Part shown: piece by piece, positions 42,701-55,800 of the stretch | Layout of the letters: each line of letters starts with the position of its first letter | Position numbering within the stretch: the first letter of the stretch is position 1 | Assembly (NCBI RefSeq): GCF_014805625.2 | Contig: NW_023998434.1 | Coordinates: 586,576 to 650,575, forward strand | Direction of reading: 5' to 3' | Length of the DNA: 64,000 bases | Source of the DNA: Glossina fuscipes | Lineage: Eukaryota; Arthropoda; Insecta; Diptera; Glossinidae | Program-made: the position numbers and the translations under genes | Notes under the pieces: generated by a model | Seen by the model: only the letters and a program-made list of their open reading frames with translations | Databases searched by the model: none | What the model was told of the DNA's origin: nothing

Positions 42701-45700
42701 TGTTAGTGTATGCAGACGTTCAGGCAAAACGCAACAATTTTTTTCCTACACTTAGTGGAGCTTCAATCTGATCATGAAATTTCCTATTCAATAATCTTGA
42801 CGTAAAGATTGGAGGGCTGCGCATAGCAATAGTTAAACGAACCTATTTCCACTTACGATAACATTATGGCATTTTGTAATAGACTTATTGGCGATCTAAG
42901 AGGGTGTGAAGATAATTTCGAATTTAAATATTAAGTCGAAATTCGGTCTAACACAAAGTTCAGTTGGTGTGCAGTCCAATCATAACCCATCCGTAGCCGT
43001 GGATAAGCGATGCATAGGTCATACATAGGCGATGCACAGATGATGCATAGGTGATGCACAGCCCAGCCGTAGGCGATGCGTAGGCCACGCGTAGGCGATG
43101 CATAAGCTGTGCATAGGCTGTGCATATTTTCATAAAAATTCATGAAGTACCCACAAAAATATTTTACGTTTTTTAACATAGACGGAGTAGGGTTCCGAAT
43201 CCAACTGTATCTTATTTCTGAGTATTTGACAGAGCACTGTTAAGATGTTTACAGGGGTTTGTTAAGGGCAATGGTAGATGTCTTTGCTAATTCGAATTTA
43301 TCCTTGCACTCTTGCGAGTTTAATTGGCTTAGTTGTACTGACGATTCTAACTTATCGACAACATTTTTTCTTGTCGGATCGATAAAACTTTTTTTTGTTA
43401 TGATTTTCAATCGTCCTACTTTATACATACATATATCGATATAGTTAATAAAAAACTTAGATATTTAAAGAGTGCAAAGCATAGCTTACTTCATAACACA
43501 AGATTTTGCATCGTCAACCACACGTGTAGCCATCTCCTGTATTTTAACCACTAAATCGGTGATGCCACTATACTGTAGTTGAAAAAATATTTATAAAAAT
43601 ATTTTCGTGAAAAATTTTAATAATATTTACCTTAACTATATCTTCGTAAAAGGTGAAATTATATTTAAATCCTTCTACATTTTCAATTGGAGCACATAGC
43701 AAACAAGTGCCGTCCATCCAACGTGTGAAAAGTTTTAACCTACAATCTAAGCAAGTGACAGTGGAAGTCTTATCAATTTTTCAAGTACTTTTGTTTACCG
43801 TTCTAAAAAATCTTTAACTGCATGAACAATCATATTCTTTATCTGCGATGAGGAAGGCTCAAGCATAATCTCAGAAAGAACCAGTACAGCGTTCACTTCA
43901 AACATGGGCTTCTTGCTAAGCAGTCGTTCCAAAAAGCATTCTAAATTTTTAAAACTCCAACTAAATGGAAAAAGCAAAAATGTGTATTTGTAAAATAGTG
44001 AAGCTTAAGAGTTAAGACTTAACTTACTCTAAGAGGCTTCTAAAGGTTTGTTCTTCCCAAACATTATAATATTCCCGCATTTTATCTGATCGGCCGGTAA
44101 AAGAACCTAAAACTAAACTCTCAAGTTTAATTAACACCGGACCCAATGAATCGTATAATCTTTTCATAGCCGAACATTTTTCTGTGCGGAATTGTTCTAA
44201 ACGTTCCATATAGATGTGACAATGATAGACACCGACACCGCACTCTGCTTTCTCCTCGGAAATGCTCTCCTCGGATTCTTTAATGCGTACAATTTGCACC
44301 TTATGATGGTGATGATGATGAGGTTGATCGCTTTCAGTACTCTCGGTACTACTGCTGGACTCGGCTGCTGCGCTAAATTGTATCATCGGTTCTCTTTTCT
44401 TACCATTTGTGTCATCCAAAGAAAAAAGATTGAATTTTTTCATTTGCTCAATACGATTACGTATATCAATCCGAATGTAATTGATTTGAGATACTATTGA
44501 TTGTAATTTGCGTAATAACGAACTAACTGATTCAGTGTATTTTTTAATATTAAACGATTGCCATGTGTAACGACTGACACCAACTTGTATCGCCACTTCA
44601 GTCTCGTACAGGTGATCACGTAAAAAGTTTACCTACATATGGTAAATTTTTTATATATATTTGCAGGATTATGTAACGAATAATGCGTACCTCAGATAGA
44701 GATAATTCGCCCAATATGTGATTATAATTGTCAATTACATCGGATACAGCTTCGAAATCGTTAAATAACATTTCCTTTTTCATAATTGCTGTACGCAGAA
44801 CGGTAGGCAATTGAAAGCCAAAATGCTCAAATTGCTGACCTTCGAATAGAATTTCGAACACATCTAATACCACAATAAACAAAACAAGAATGAAAAGTAA
44901 GAGTATGGATGTGAGAGTTATCCTACGATTTACCTCTAGTTAAGTTAACAGTAAATTGCATTTCATATTCGACCAAGGCATGATCACCGACCAGTGAACG
45001 CCACGTGGGTAAGCCGTCTTGACTAGAAACACGCAATAATACTGAAAAAAGAAAGCGAATAAAATCAATACATCTTTTTAACTGTCGAACGCATTGTCAA
45101 CGGACTATATCGTAACGGTTCGAAGAGATGGAACTGCCTTTCGTATGGCAAAGTAGGAATTATTATCAATATTCGCTCTAAATACAACTTTCAAAACAAA
45201 TTCTTTGACTTTTTGCTACTACCAAGCAGTCACCAGAGAATTGAGGTCGAATGTCCGCTCAAAAACGTTTAAATATGTTTCGGTTGATGATTGCCTAAGA
45301 TTGATTAAGAATCAGAATTAAAAATAAAGAATCACTTCAATCATCCTAATAACAAATCGGTGGACTCTAACATAACGAATATGAAATAACTTTTTTCACT
45401 TCGAAAGATGTTAATATTAGGTGTGCAAATAAATTCTCTTCATATTTTGATAAAATTCAAATTCAATTAGAAAACACTTGGTACAAAGCTTAATAATCGC
45501 AATACGCCCCATCATTATCTCTGGTCTTTTGCTTTTTATTGGTTAGCTTGCGAATGCCTTTAGTACTTTCGAGCCGAAATGGACACATTACGCATATCCT
45601 CAACTTTTTCGATGTTTTGATCTCCTACATATGCAATAGACTCAACTAGCCGTAATCAGAAAGAGACAGATCTGTGAAACGTGCCGCAATTGAAAGAAAT

Positions 45701-46846
45701 TTCCAGCTCTAGTTAAGGATGGCTACCTGCTTGCTTTTGCTGCGCACGAATGGACATAAGCATAGTCTACAATTTTTTACACGAAATCTCACAAATCACT
45801 TTGCAATTGTTTCATAGCTTACTGTATTTTCACTCCGAGACAACCCAATCGCATTATTCGTAGCTTCCGGTGCGTTTGTTTCAATATAAAATAGAATTAA
45901 AATGCAGTCAACAAAATGGCATTGATCTCTTTGCGCTTTGGTTCATACTAAAAAGCAACTCGTAGGTAACTGAAACATAGACCGCATGAACTTCAATGTC
46001 ATGTTGTCTATCTAACAAATAAACAAAGAGAACTTATTTGTGCACCTAATAAAAATGGAAGCGTATTAGAAACTGATTTTAAGTTTATTCTCTGCATTCT
46101 TACGAATGTGTAACGAGAGAATCGATTTATAGCAGAATTTTCTTGATCATTATGGGTTCATTGTCGTCAACCAAAATCGTATCCACCTAGCTTGAGTTTC
46201 TTCTCATAATTTTGGCCATGCTATTTCTTTATGAAAAAGACATTTAAGAAGAGTTTTTTTTTATAGTTATACTTTAAAAGCCGACCAAGTTAAAAAAAGT
46301 TTTCATTTCCATATTTTATATGTTCACTGTACACTTTGCAAAATATTTTTTACTTTTATTATTATTACAAAGATTAGTTTTAAATAATCATCGGTTTATA
46401 TAGCTGTTAAGATTTCCTTTTTTGTTTTTTTTTTTTTTTTTTGTTATTGCTTCTATGCTTATTTTCAGTCTCTTACTTGAGCAACAATAAAAGCGGAAAA
46501 ATTCTTCATTTTTTTTTTTTTTTTTTGCATATCTAGGGCAAATTATTTTCTCATATTTTTATCTATATTCGGTTTTTTAAGTTATTTACATTTAAAGTTT
46601 TTCCGCTAAATGATGAATAAATACAGAGTAATGGTGGCTAGTATTGGCTTTAACATGCTTCAATAAAACCAATAAATTCCATTAAGCATTTCCTCAATCA
46701 TAGCAAAAACTTTACGTTATGCAAACTTTCACATAAATATACGGATAACCATGCGTAAAGAAAAATCCCTCACTAAAAAAAATAAGAAAATAAATACCGT
46801 TTGCATGAATAAAAAATTGGAAGGCATGCCGCCGGCATTAATTCCT

Positions 46847-46882
<36 letters not shown>

Positions 46883-49800
46883 ATATATATATATGTATAT
46901 ATATGTATGAAATCGAAAATAAAATTTTTAAATCTCAAACTATAAAGGCCGGTTAAAGCGTGGAGCGTAAAGATAAAAATATTTAAAGGAAATATAAAGT
47001 TGGAAGTTGGTTTCTTTTGTTGTTATTGTTTATGTTTTCAAATTTACTTACAATCACATTGTTTTAAGCAAAATTTATCCTTCTCGCTTATCTTAGTTTT
47101 CGCATTTTTCATTACGCGCACAAAATGTTGGGCCCTTTGAATATGAACATCGGTTTTCGTTTTACGCGACACAAACCATTGTATCAATGTAGCAATAACC
47201 GTGAACTTTGTAATTTTCCGTATGAAACCCGAAGGTCCGCCAGTTTGGGCGGAATTACGTGCCTCGTCCACCATTTTCTTTCCACGCAATTTCAATGAAT
47301 CACAGGCATCAGAGATGTAGGCAACTATACGAAACGTACGTAAAATGGGAATAAAATAATTAATAAAATATCTTATAGTAAGTCATTGCAATGACAAATT
47401 AAAGCGTTAGTTTACTTACGGGTATCCTTATTCGATATTTCAACTCGTAGAATATTTTTGCGCATTATCGCGTTCACTAAGTACGTAGCACGTGTTGAAT
47501 AGCGTTCGAAGAGACTATTTTCAAAGGTATACATTTTTTTCACCAATTCAAAGTATGCCTTAAATGCGGTACGTTTTAAATAACTATTTTTGATCGACGG
47601 TTCGTTTTCCATCTGTTAAGTTTTAGATAAAGAAAGGAGGAAAAATGAAAAGAATATTTTTTTTTTAATTTAGTAAACTTTTAAGCCATAAGCGATCTGC
47701 CGACGGATAGCCAGACATGAGTTTTGTAGATCCCATAGACTTTTTGCAAGATCGCAAAGGATTCGATTGTTTGCTCGGAATATGTAATAGTGGACCACTT
47801 TCGCTTTGTTGAGTGGAGCTGAATGATCGATAAAGGAAGGTCTTGAACCGATCACAAAAAAAAACGTCTCTTGATCGAGCAATACAGCAAAAAACCTTTT
47901 GTCAGTTGGCGAGATTTTGTTGACATTTCGCTGTGCGAACACCTTTTGGGTCGGACTCTGAACACGTTCATATATAAATTACAGAAATGTTAAATCTCTG
48001 CTTGGTTATAAAACCCATCTTTCTCTTGACATATTTGGCGTAAAGGTAGATGACCTTTGCTCGCAATTGTTTCGAGGAGAAAAGACCAGGTCTCAGAAAA
48101 CAAAATATAGCCGCAAGATAGATATATCGAGCAGTATTAATTCTTTAAGTACTCTTTCGGACAAGACAACAACAGGGGAATACCTTAAGCTATTTTTATA
48201 AGTCAAGAAGCGCCACAAGGTATTCGAGGAGTTTAAGGCTATCAAAACCAAGTAGGTTTGTTTCCCTCGTTCGCTCATTGATTACAAAAAAATTGAGGGA
48301 GAATTTTGAGCTGCCACGGACATGGAAAGCTTGAAGTCTTTGTGTTTGTTATTGCGAATGCAGATAATTTTGATAGAAAAGAACTTTTGATAGAAAGACA
48401 ATTTTACTGTGAAGGAATTGATCAAATGTTGTTCTCAATTATGGATCGCAAATGGACAAACTGAGAGGCTGTTCATAGAACGAATTATTTTTGGGTACCA
48501 TCCGATAACGGGAAGTATTGTTCAGCAAGACCTTAAGGCAGGACAAGTTACCGATTGAAAAAAGTGCTAATTAGAAGGAGGCTTCTCAGTTCAATCTCAG
48601 TTCAGTGTTTTTCATTATGAATTTTGTAGGATCGTCCTGCTTCAGAGTCATTCCCAAAGTTATTAACAAAAAAAAAAAAGAAATTAAATAACATTTTTAC
48701 AAGATCGTCTTGTGTTTGACACATTGTTCTTTATTGGGCGAAGCTTTCAAATCACCGCCTTGGCGTTGCTTATTTTTAATATCGAACAGCGAGGTGCAAG
48801 GCAGTTGATGCCTTGGTCGACATTGGAACAGGAACAGTTAGGCCTGTCTAGAATGCTGTTTTGCTGATATGACATTGGATACTTTAAAGATAAAGCAAGT
48901 CGTTGACTTTACTTTGACGAGAGAGCAAAATGAAAGCTATTACTCACTTATAGTATTATTTACGTTTTAAAAGTAAGAAAAAAGTGAATTTTTAATTAAA
49001 TAAATTTTTCTTTAAAATACTTTCAATTAGTTATGAACATAACAAAAAAACTGCAAAAAATGCGAGAAAAAAAATTATTTGAGAGCAAAAACCAGGCCAG
49101 GCCGTACTGTGTTTTAACACGTAAATGTTTTTGTTGCTTTAATAAATGCATAAATGCATATTACCACCGCGCTGCAGTATTAGCAGTCAACCGTTTCAAG
49201 TTATGTGATGATGGTACAAAATCGAAAATTCATAAAATAATAACATTTCGGAAAGCCAGGATAACAAAAACGAAAAAAAAAAAAAACAGAAAAAAGGAAA
49301 ATAAGCAAAAATTTTTAAAACAATGGATGCGTTACCAACCCGTTTAAATGCCAATACAGACATTTTTAATTTGTTGCTTAACAGTCGGGTCCATTGTATG
49401 GCACCAATATATGCTGGTTGATGTTTACCTATCGGTGGATTTTTTTTATTGTTCTAAAGCGAGAGTAAATAATGAAAAAAAAAAAAAAATTGAATTGAAA
49501 ATTAAATTAAATATAAAATATTTGAATTTTTTTTTTTTTTTTTTTTTATGCTTCAATTCGCTCACAATGTATTCATATTCCACATTATTGATTTCGCTGA
49601 CAAAATATCTCAATAAATTGTCATGCTTAGTTGACATGAATTCTTTTAATGCTTCACGGGTGTCCATACGATTAATATCGCGTAATAGCTCTAAGCCCAA
49701 TTCCGATGATCGCAGCATCGTAATGCTTCTTTCAATTACACTTTTAGCTTCGCTCTCCAAGCTATCCAAACGTCGATTAAATGTATCTAATGTATACTCC

Positions 49801-52800
49801 CAATTCTCCCAATTGCTTGGAAGGAATACATCATAATCAATACTTGTTAGCATATCGTCTAAAAGTCGATAAACTTTACGCATAAGATCGTCAACCATAG
49901 CTGGCGATGTAATAATAGATTTCAAGCGTGTACCAAACAAATTTTCATACTGTATAAATACGCTGCCGATAGTTGCAATGTCACGACTTATACGCGAAAT
50001 ATGATCGACTTCATTAAATAAAGCGTTACGATCGAATTCCCAACGTGAGCCGACACCAGAGTCTTCAATATGCTTACGACTCATTAGATAAGCGGTTTTC
50101 CAGCAACGTAATAAATTTTCGGAACTTTTCGCCGTATCATATGTAAATTTTGCCGAATAACTGGAAAAAAGAAAATCTCTCATAAGTAATTATACGCTTA
50201 ATAAGCGCTTTTTTTTTTTTTTTTTTTTATCTTTTATATACCGAAATATTTTCTCAAAGGCAATGATTTTTTTAGTCTTTTCGGTAAAAACATTAGATAT
50301 CTGACATAGTAGTATTTGCATTTTGTCATCATGACAATAATAACTTGACATGGTCCAGATATGGCGTAAGCCTACCATTACGTTAGGAATTAATAAAGTT
50401 GACATCTTAAAACTGTCATTGGTGCGAATTTTCTATATACACAGTATTTGAAATGAAAAGAACAAATAAGTTGTCAATGGTTAGTTAATGGGATAATTAT
50501 TAATTACCTCGAGATAATCAGTTATGGTTGCGACATAATCTGCATTCTCTTTGGCTAAATGATATCGAGCTTCAGCCTTTTCAATAACTTCATTCCAGTG
50601 CATAAGAGATTTCGATTTTTTCTGTTTTAGATAACCTAAAGGAAGTAAAGGCCACGTTTAGCATAGGCGTACGTACTTTTTATCTGTGCTGTTATAACTT
50701 TGCAGAATATTGGTTACATGATACTGTGAGAGTCCACTCACTCTAGTTGTCGATTTTGTCGTACACATAAAGTAGCGTCTATATTTGAAAAAAGTATTTT
50801 GTAGGGTTTTTGTACAACTGTGCGTATCGAAACTCCTAAACACATTTGCCTCCTTCTTCATGTATAGGTATGGGTTTGTTGTAATTGTGAGCGAATATTT
50901 AATTAAATTTTCGTTCATTTTTCAACTCGGGAATGATTTATAATTTTAAGGCCATAGATGATAAAAACAGTGTTTTGATAAGCGTAGCCGGGCCCATATA
51001 ACTACACTACAAAGTTTTCCGTTACTTCAACTTATTTCTTTTATATGTAAATAATTGTATATGGCTAGGTACTAAGCGGATGTACCCTACGCAATCATGT
51101 TGGTAATCAGCTATAACTGTAGGCAGAGGGAGGTTGAAAGAGGCAGCAGTATTCGTGTATGCTAAACTTGTACGTATAAGTAGACTTGAAAGTGGAAATA
51201 TCAACAGCGTTTGTTAGTGTATATTTTACTGCCGTTACGTCTCTTGATGAAAGAGTTTGAGTGACACAAAGTGCTATCATCAAAGCATGTCCTTTGTCAC
51301 ATGTAGGCGGGGGGAGGAAGAACAAAGCCTTGTGGTACTTCTTACAGTTACCAGAATGCAAAAAGTTCTAGTCCGAGTTACAGTTTGGAAGTCGTAATCG
51401 TTACATCAAGAGTTGGACATGCATGAGCTTTGACTCTATTCAATTTCCAGTGTATACTTCCATGTGTTATTGAATTGTCTAGTTCTTTGGTACCTTACGT
51501 TTGCATAGCTGCATTAACTACTCCTACCACTTGATGTATGCTACAGATTATTGATATTTCCAATGACTACTTATTGGTATTTTCGTGGTTGTTATTTTCT
51601 GCAGTGTCACTCTATATAATGCTACAATCTGAGCGTGTCTACGACGAGTATAAGAAAATATTGCAGCTCGTCTGATCTAAAATTATGTTTATATTCTTGT
51701 CAAAACGGGTTCATACCCTTCTACTGCTTGTATTGTTACGTAAAGCTATCTAAAAGAAATTTTGTGGCAGCTACTCATTAAATTAAGGACTGACAGACTC
51801 ACCTACTAGAGTTGTTACAAATTCTGATTTCAATTGTTCCAATATCGTATTTAATTCCAATTCTCGGTAATGCCATAAACGATACTCTGCCATAGGAGTA
51901 AACTCATCTAAAGGCTATGTTAAAGAATTTCTCATATTTTATTTTGGTAAATGTCCATTAATAGGTTTTCGTTTAGTTAGTTACCCTCTCTTGAAGCAAT
52001 TTTAAACGACCCTCAATGTATAGAACCCATCCACGAAGGACATCTTCAAGCTGCGCTAGCTTATAGGTGGGAATCATGTGCGGTCTTTTCGTATCGATTG
52101 GTATGCGGACTTTTGATTCTTCATATTCTACATCTTCTTGTCCTTCTGCGACATAAGATGTGGGTAAATTGAAAGCCCATACCATATGTTCCATAGTCCA
52201 TTGCACTTCCGATTCGAAATCGCATAAATTCTTATTCAATCCCTCCTGTAAAGGCGGTAACTTTTCGTTAACTTTTTCGCTATCGCGACGTTGTTGTTGA
52301 ATTTTTTCATGTGTCTCTCGCAATAATTTGTCCCAACGCTCCGCAATAGTAAGACGTACTTCCAGTTTTTCATCTTTAGGATAAAAGAATGGAAACAAAT
52401 TTTTGTTTTAACATTTCTTCACCTTTAGCTATGGCGCATATCTATAAATTTCATTTATCCTGGAAAAAATTGTTTAATTCATTATACCTTCCTCGTCCGA
52501 TGACAACCTTTTAGTCTCTAATGCTTTCATTATGGCTTGCTCTTCGACGTCTTCGTCGTCATCTACCGCACTTTCTCTCCTAGCCTCTTTTAGTGATTTC
52601 CTTTCTTCTTTTATCTTGGTTATAGTTTTTCTTTTTTTGGCCTCTTTTTCCAATTTTCTTAAGATATAAATCAATTATTTATTTATTATATAACTAAGAT
52701 TCTGTTAAGAAATATTATCATCAACTAAAAATAACGCTAAAGAACGTAGAAGCGATGTTTATACATACAAACAAACTGAAATAAATTAATTTTTAATCGC

Positions 52801-55800
52801 TAATGAAGAGAGTAACACAATATACGTACAATGAAAATTTGCAAAATTAAATGAAATTATAACAGTATATATATATACGTAACTTTATCCAGCACTTAAA
52901 CTGAACGAATAACTCAAACTCCCGGTCTACGGTGCTCTCTTTCTATTTCCCTCTCTCCGTGTTTTCCTTTCTTTGTCTCTCTCTTCTCCCTATCTCTATC
53001 TCTCTTTCTTTCAAACCTCTTTTCTGCCTAGTTAGCTCTATTCGCTCTATTTGGGAATATTAGCATGTAGTCATTAACTATTGTGTTTCCTAAGCAGGAA
53101 TTATTTCTCGAAAGGATGATGCGATGTATTCCCAGGCTGGTCGTAGCAAAAACTTTGAGCCCGTTTTTTAAATCCTTATTTACATCATTCTTCGTTGTAA
53201 GGCCTTGGCTAATGTGGTCTGCGGTTTCCTTCCGATAAAATGGCCAATGGTTATTCGTTGACATTCGCGAAATAGTTAAGTACATAGCCTCAAGCTCTTC
53301 TAGGAAACGTCCTGTCAAGTGATTTCAAGTCAAGTTCAACGTCCAGTCTCCGCATCATGCAACTCTCCGATGCATTGTGACACAACCACTTGGAACCTTG
53401 TACACTTTCTTTTGAATTCTTCGCTTAGAGGAAATTTTCTGGTGATGACACTTCATTTTTTTAAAAAAATATGAATAATTTGCAAACTTTATTAAAGCGT
53501 ACACCGTTTATACAATAAAGTAATAGATGCTGACAGGTTGAGATGATAAAAAAAATTAAAACAAATGCTGTGGTAACATAACCTCCAAACAATGAAATGA
53601 AAATTAGACGTCTCCGTGACAATAATTTGCGTTAAACGGCTTCCTTTCTGACATTTTTTTTTTTAACTTAAACCGCTGTAGCTGTTAAGTCAAGTCGAAA
53701 TTTAACCTTGTGCTGAAGAAAGCCTTTTTACTAGCGTTCATTTCTTTCTGCTTTTTACGCTCTCTTTGTTGTACATAGTCTTGTTTTAATAACCATAAAG
53801 TAACTTTGTAATGAAAAAACAATTTTTAATTTTTTTTTTTTAAGATTTTGTTGTTTTCACCGAAAAACAAGCAATTTTTCGTAGCAAAAAAAAAAAGAAA
53901 AAAAAATATCCGATTAAAAATAACTGAATGAATTTATACAATTTAATGTGAAACGAAAAAAAGAAAAGATATAGAAGAAGACCGATATAGAAGGCAAAGA
54001 GAAAAAGTCTCTTATCGCTTGGTTTAAAATTTATGGTAAAACGAAAAACCGAAAAAAGCGAGAAGTGAACGATGCATAGCTCTTTGTTGAATACGATATT
54101 AAAAAGTGATTGCCACAAAAGAGATAGGTTAGGGGGGTGTGGGTGTGGGGCAAAAAAAAAAAAGAAAGAGGATAAATATGAGGCACAGGACGAAGAGGGA
54201 AAGTTATGATTGCAAAGTCTATATATTGTACAAATAAATTTACATACATACAAATGTTTATACGGTTGGCAGTATTTGTTTAAAACACGATGCTAAAGCA
54301 ATGATAAAAGACGGGAAAAATTAAAGAGAAAACAACGAAAATTTTTTAAAAGGATAACAAAAAAAAAAAAAAAGAAAAAAGAAAAAACCGGCAATAAAAA
54401 CAGAAAAGCATTTAATAAATGAAGAAACACAAAAAGCCAATGATGGTCAACAAAAATAAAAAGGAAACAAAAAAAAAAAAAAAAATGCCAACAAATCCAA
54501 AACGGATCAGAACAAAAGCTTTACAAAGACAAAAAAAAAAACAAGAAAAAAGGAATTGAAATTTCGCTTTAAATACTTTTTTTGTTTAAGTGCCTTTAAA
54601 CGAAATTCCGATGGTTTCGACAATTCTAATAGGCCAGGACCAGAATCTTTAATTTCGGTGGAAACGCTAACATCAGCATGCGGCCCCTCATGGCCTTCCA
54701 TTCGTTTCTGTTCCATCAGTTTTGGTTCCCGAAATTGAAATCGTATTGCTGGCTTGAAAATCTGCAACAAAAAAAGAAAAAATGACCAGCATATACGCAG
54801 AAAGCTTTAATATTGAATTGTAATTTTTTAATGTGGAAATCATCCCCGCCAGTGCATATTAATACTTGGAAATTGTTAGTGCAGAGAAGAATTTTATCTT
54901 AAATTTTAAATGCTTTTTTTTTTATAACCACATTTTAATTAAGTAACTCTGTCTTGACAATGTACAATATAGACAAGCATGCAAAGAGATGTATATCGTT
55001 ACCAAGAGTATCCAGCTCTGAAGAATGGGGTCATATTCATTGTGTTATCACACAAACGGAAGCTTCAGAAGTCCTATTAAGAGTCTATGCATTCTTGATC
55101 GTTATTAAATTCGGAATCGTTTTTAGCCCGTCTCTCTCTCTCTCTCTCTCTCTTTCCCTCTCTCCGCCAATTTCTTGGCCACCAAAACGATCATGTCCGC
55201 TCTAAATTTGACAGACATATTGGAAGCTCTTTCAGCTTTTAGATTGGTATTGCAAGTGAGCCAAATTGGCGAAAAAAATCGCTCAAAATCAGTTAAGAAT
55301 ACTTTTGTTTTCTAGGTTGCACTCTCTACTCAGAGACTATACCAGATGCATACAAAAAAATTTTCATAAAAGAGGAAACCCCGTCCACCAAAAATTATCG
55401 AGTGGCCAAATTTAATGTCTCTCTCTTTCTTACTGATTAAAATAAGGATGATGGACATAAAAGATACGGTCACAGCCGAACATAATTATCTTACTTGTTT
55501 CTAGAGTAAACCGTTTCTCCTCAAGACAAAATCTTTTACTTAATCACCTACAACCCGTTTCAGCCAGAGCTTGCGCTTTAATCACGGATAGATAGAATCA
55601 GTAATTTATCATAGTTAAAACGCCTAACCCAGCTTCTGATTTTTCCAAACATTTTGAAATTGCTCAACGCCATTTCTAGACATCGATTTAAAAAGCTGGA
55701 GGCATTGCATTCGAGCTTCATGGCCGTACCTTCTATACTCACTACCATCTTTAAATTAAAAAAAAAAAAAAACAAAAAAAAATGGAAATTCCTTTGATTT

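Noticed and set aside
42988..43129. CRISPR-like array
   Set aside because: Units are contiguous without spacers, and the context is a eukaryotic intron.
42931..43179. Minus-strand open frame with repeating IAY/CASP motifs
   Set aside because: Fully explained by the 11-bp tandem repeat read in three successive frames.
44303..44320. His6 as an engineered affinity tag or vector contamination
   Set aside because: It lies inside a continuous native exon with mixed CAT/CAC codons and conserved dynein sequence on both sides.
47420..47612. ATG at the start of exon 15 as a translation start of a separate gene
   Set aside because: It directly follows a good acceptor and joins exon 14 in phase; the flanking exons belong to the same dynein frame.
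49033..49347. Plus-strand open frame with several cysteines ([14 protein letters not shown])
   Set aside because: The pattern fits no zinc-finger or ribosomal protein I know; it ends in a low-complexity Lys run and has no homology support.
49348..50183. Long open frames on both strands over the same region
   Set aside because: The minus-strand frame is dynein exon 14 by homology; the plus-strand 162-codon frame is its shadow plus poly-T.
53028..53318. Minus-strand 96-codon open frame in intron 8 as an extra dynein exon or BEL/Pao fragment
   Set aside because: Exons 8 and 9 already join in phase, and the peptide does not match dynein tails or a convincing Pol motif.
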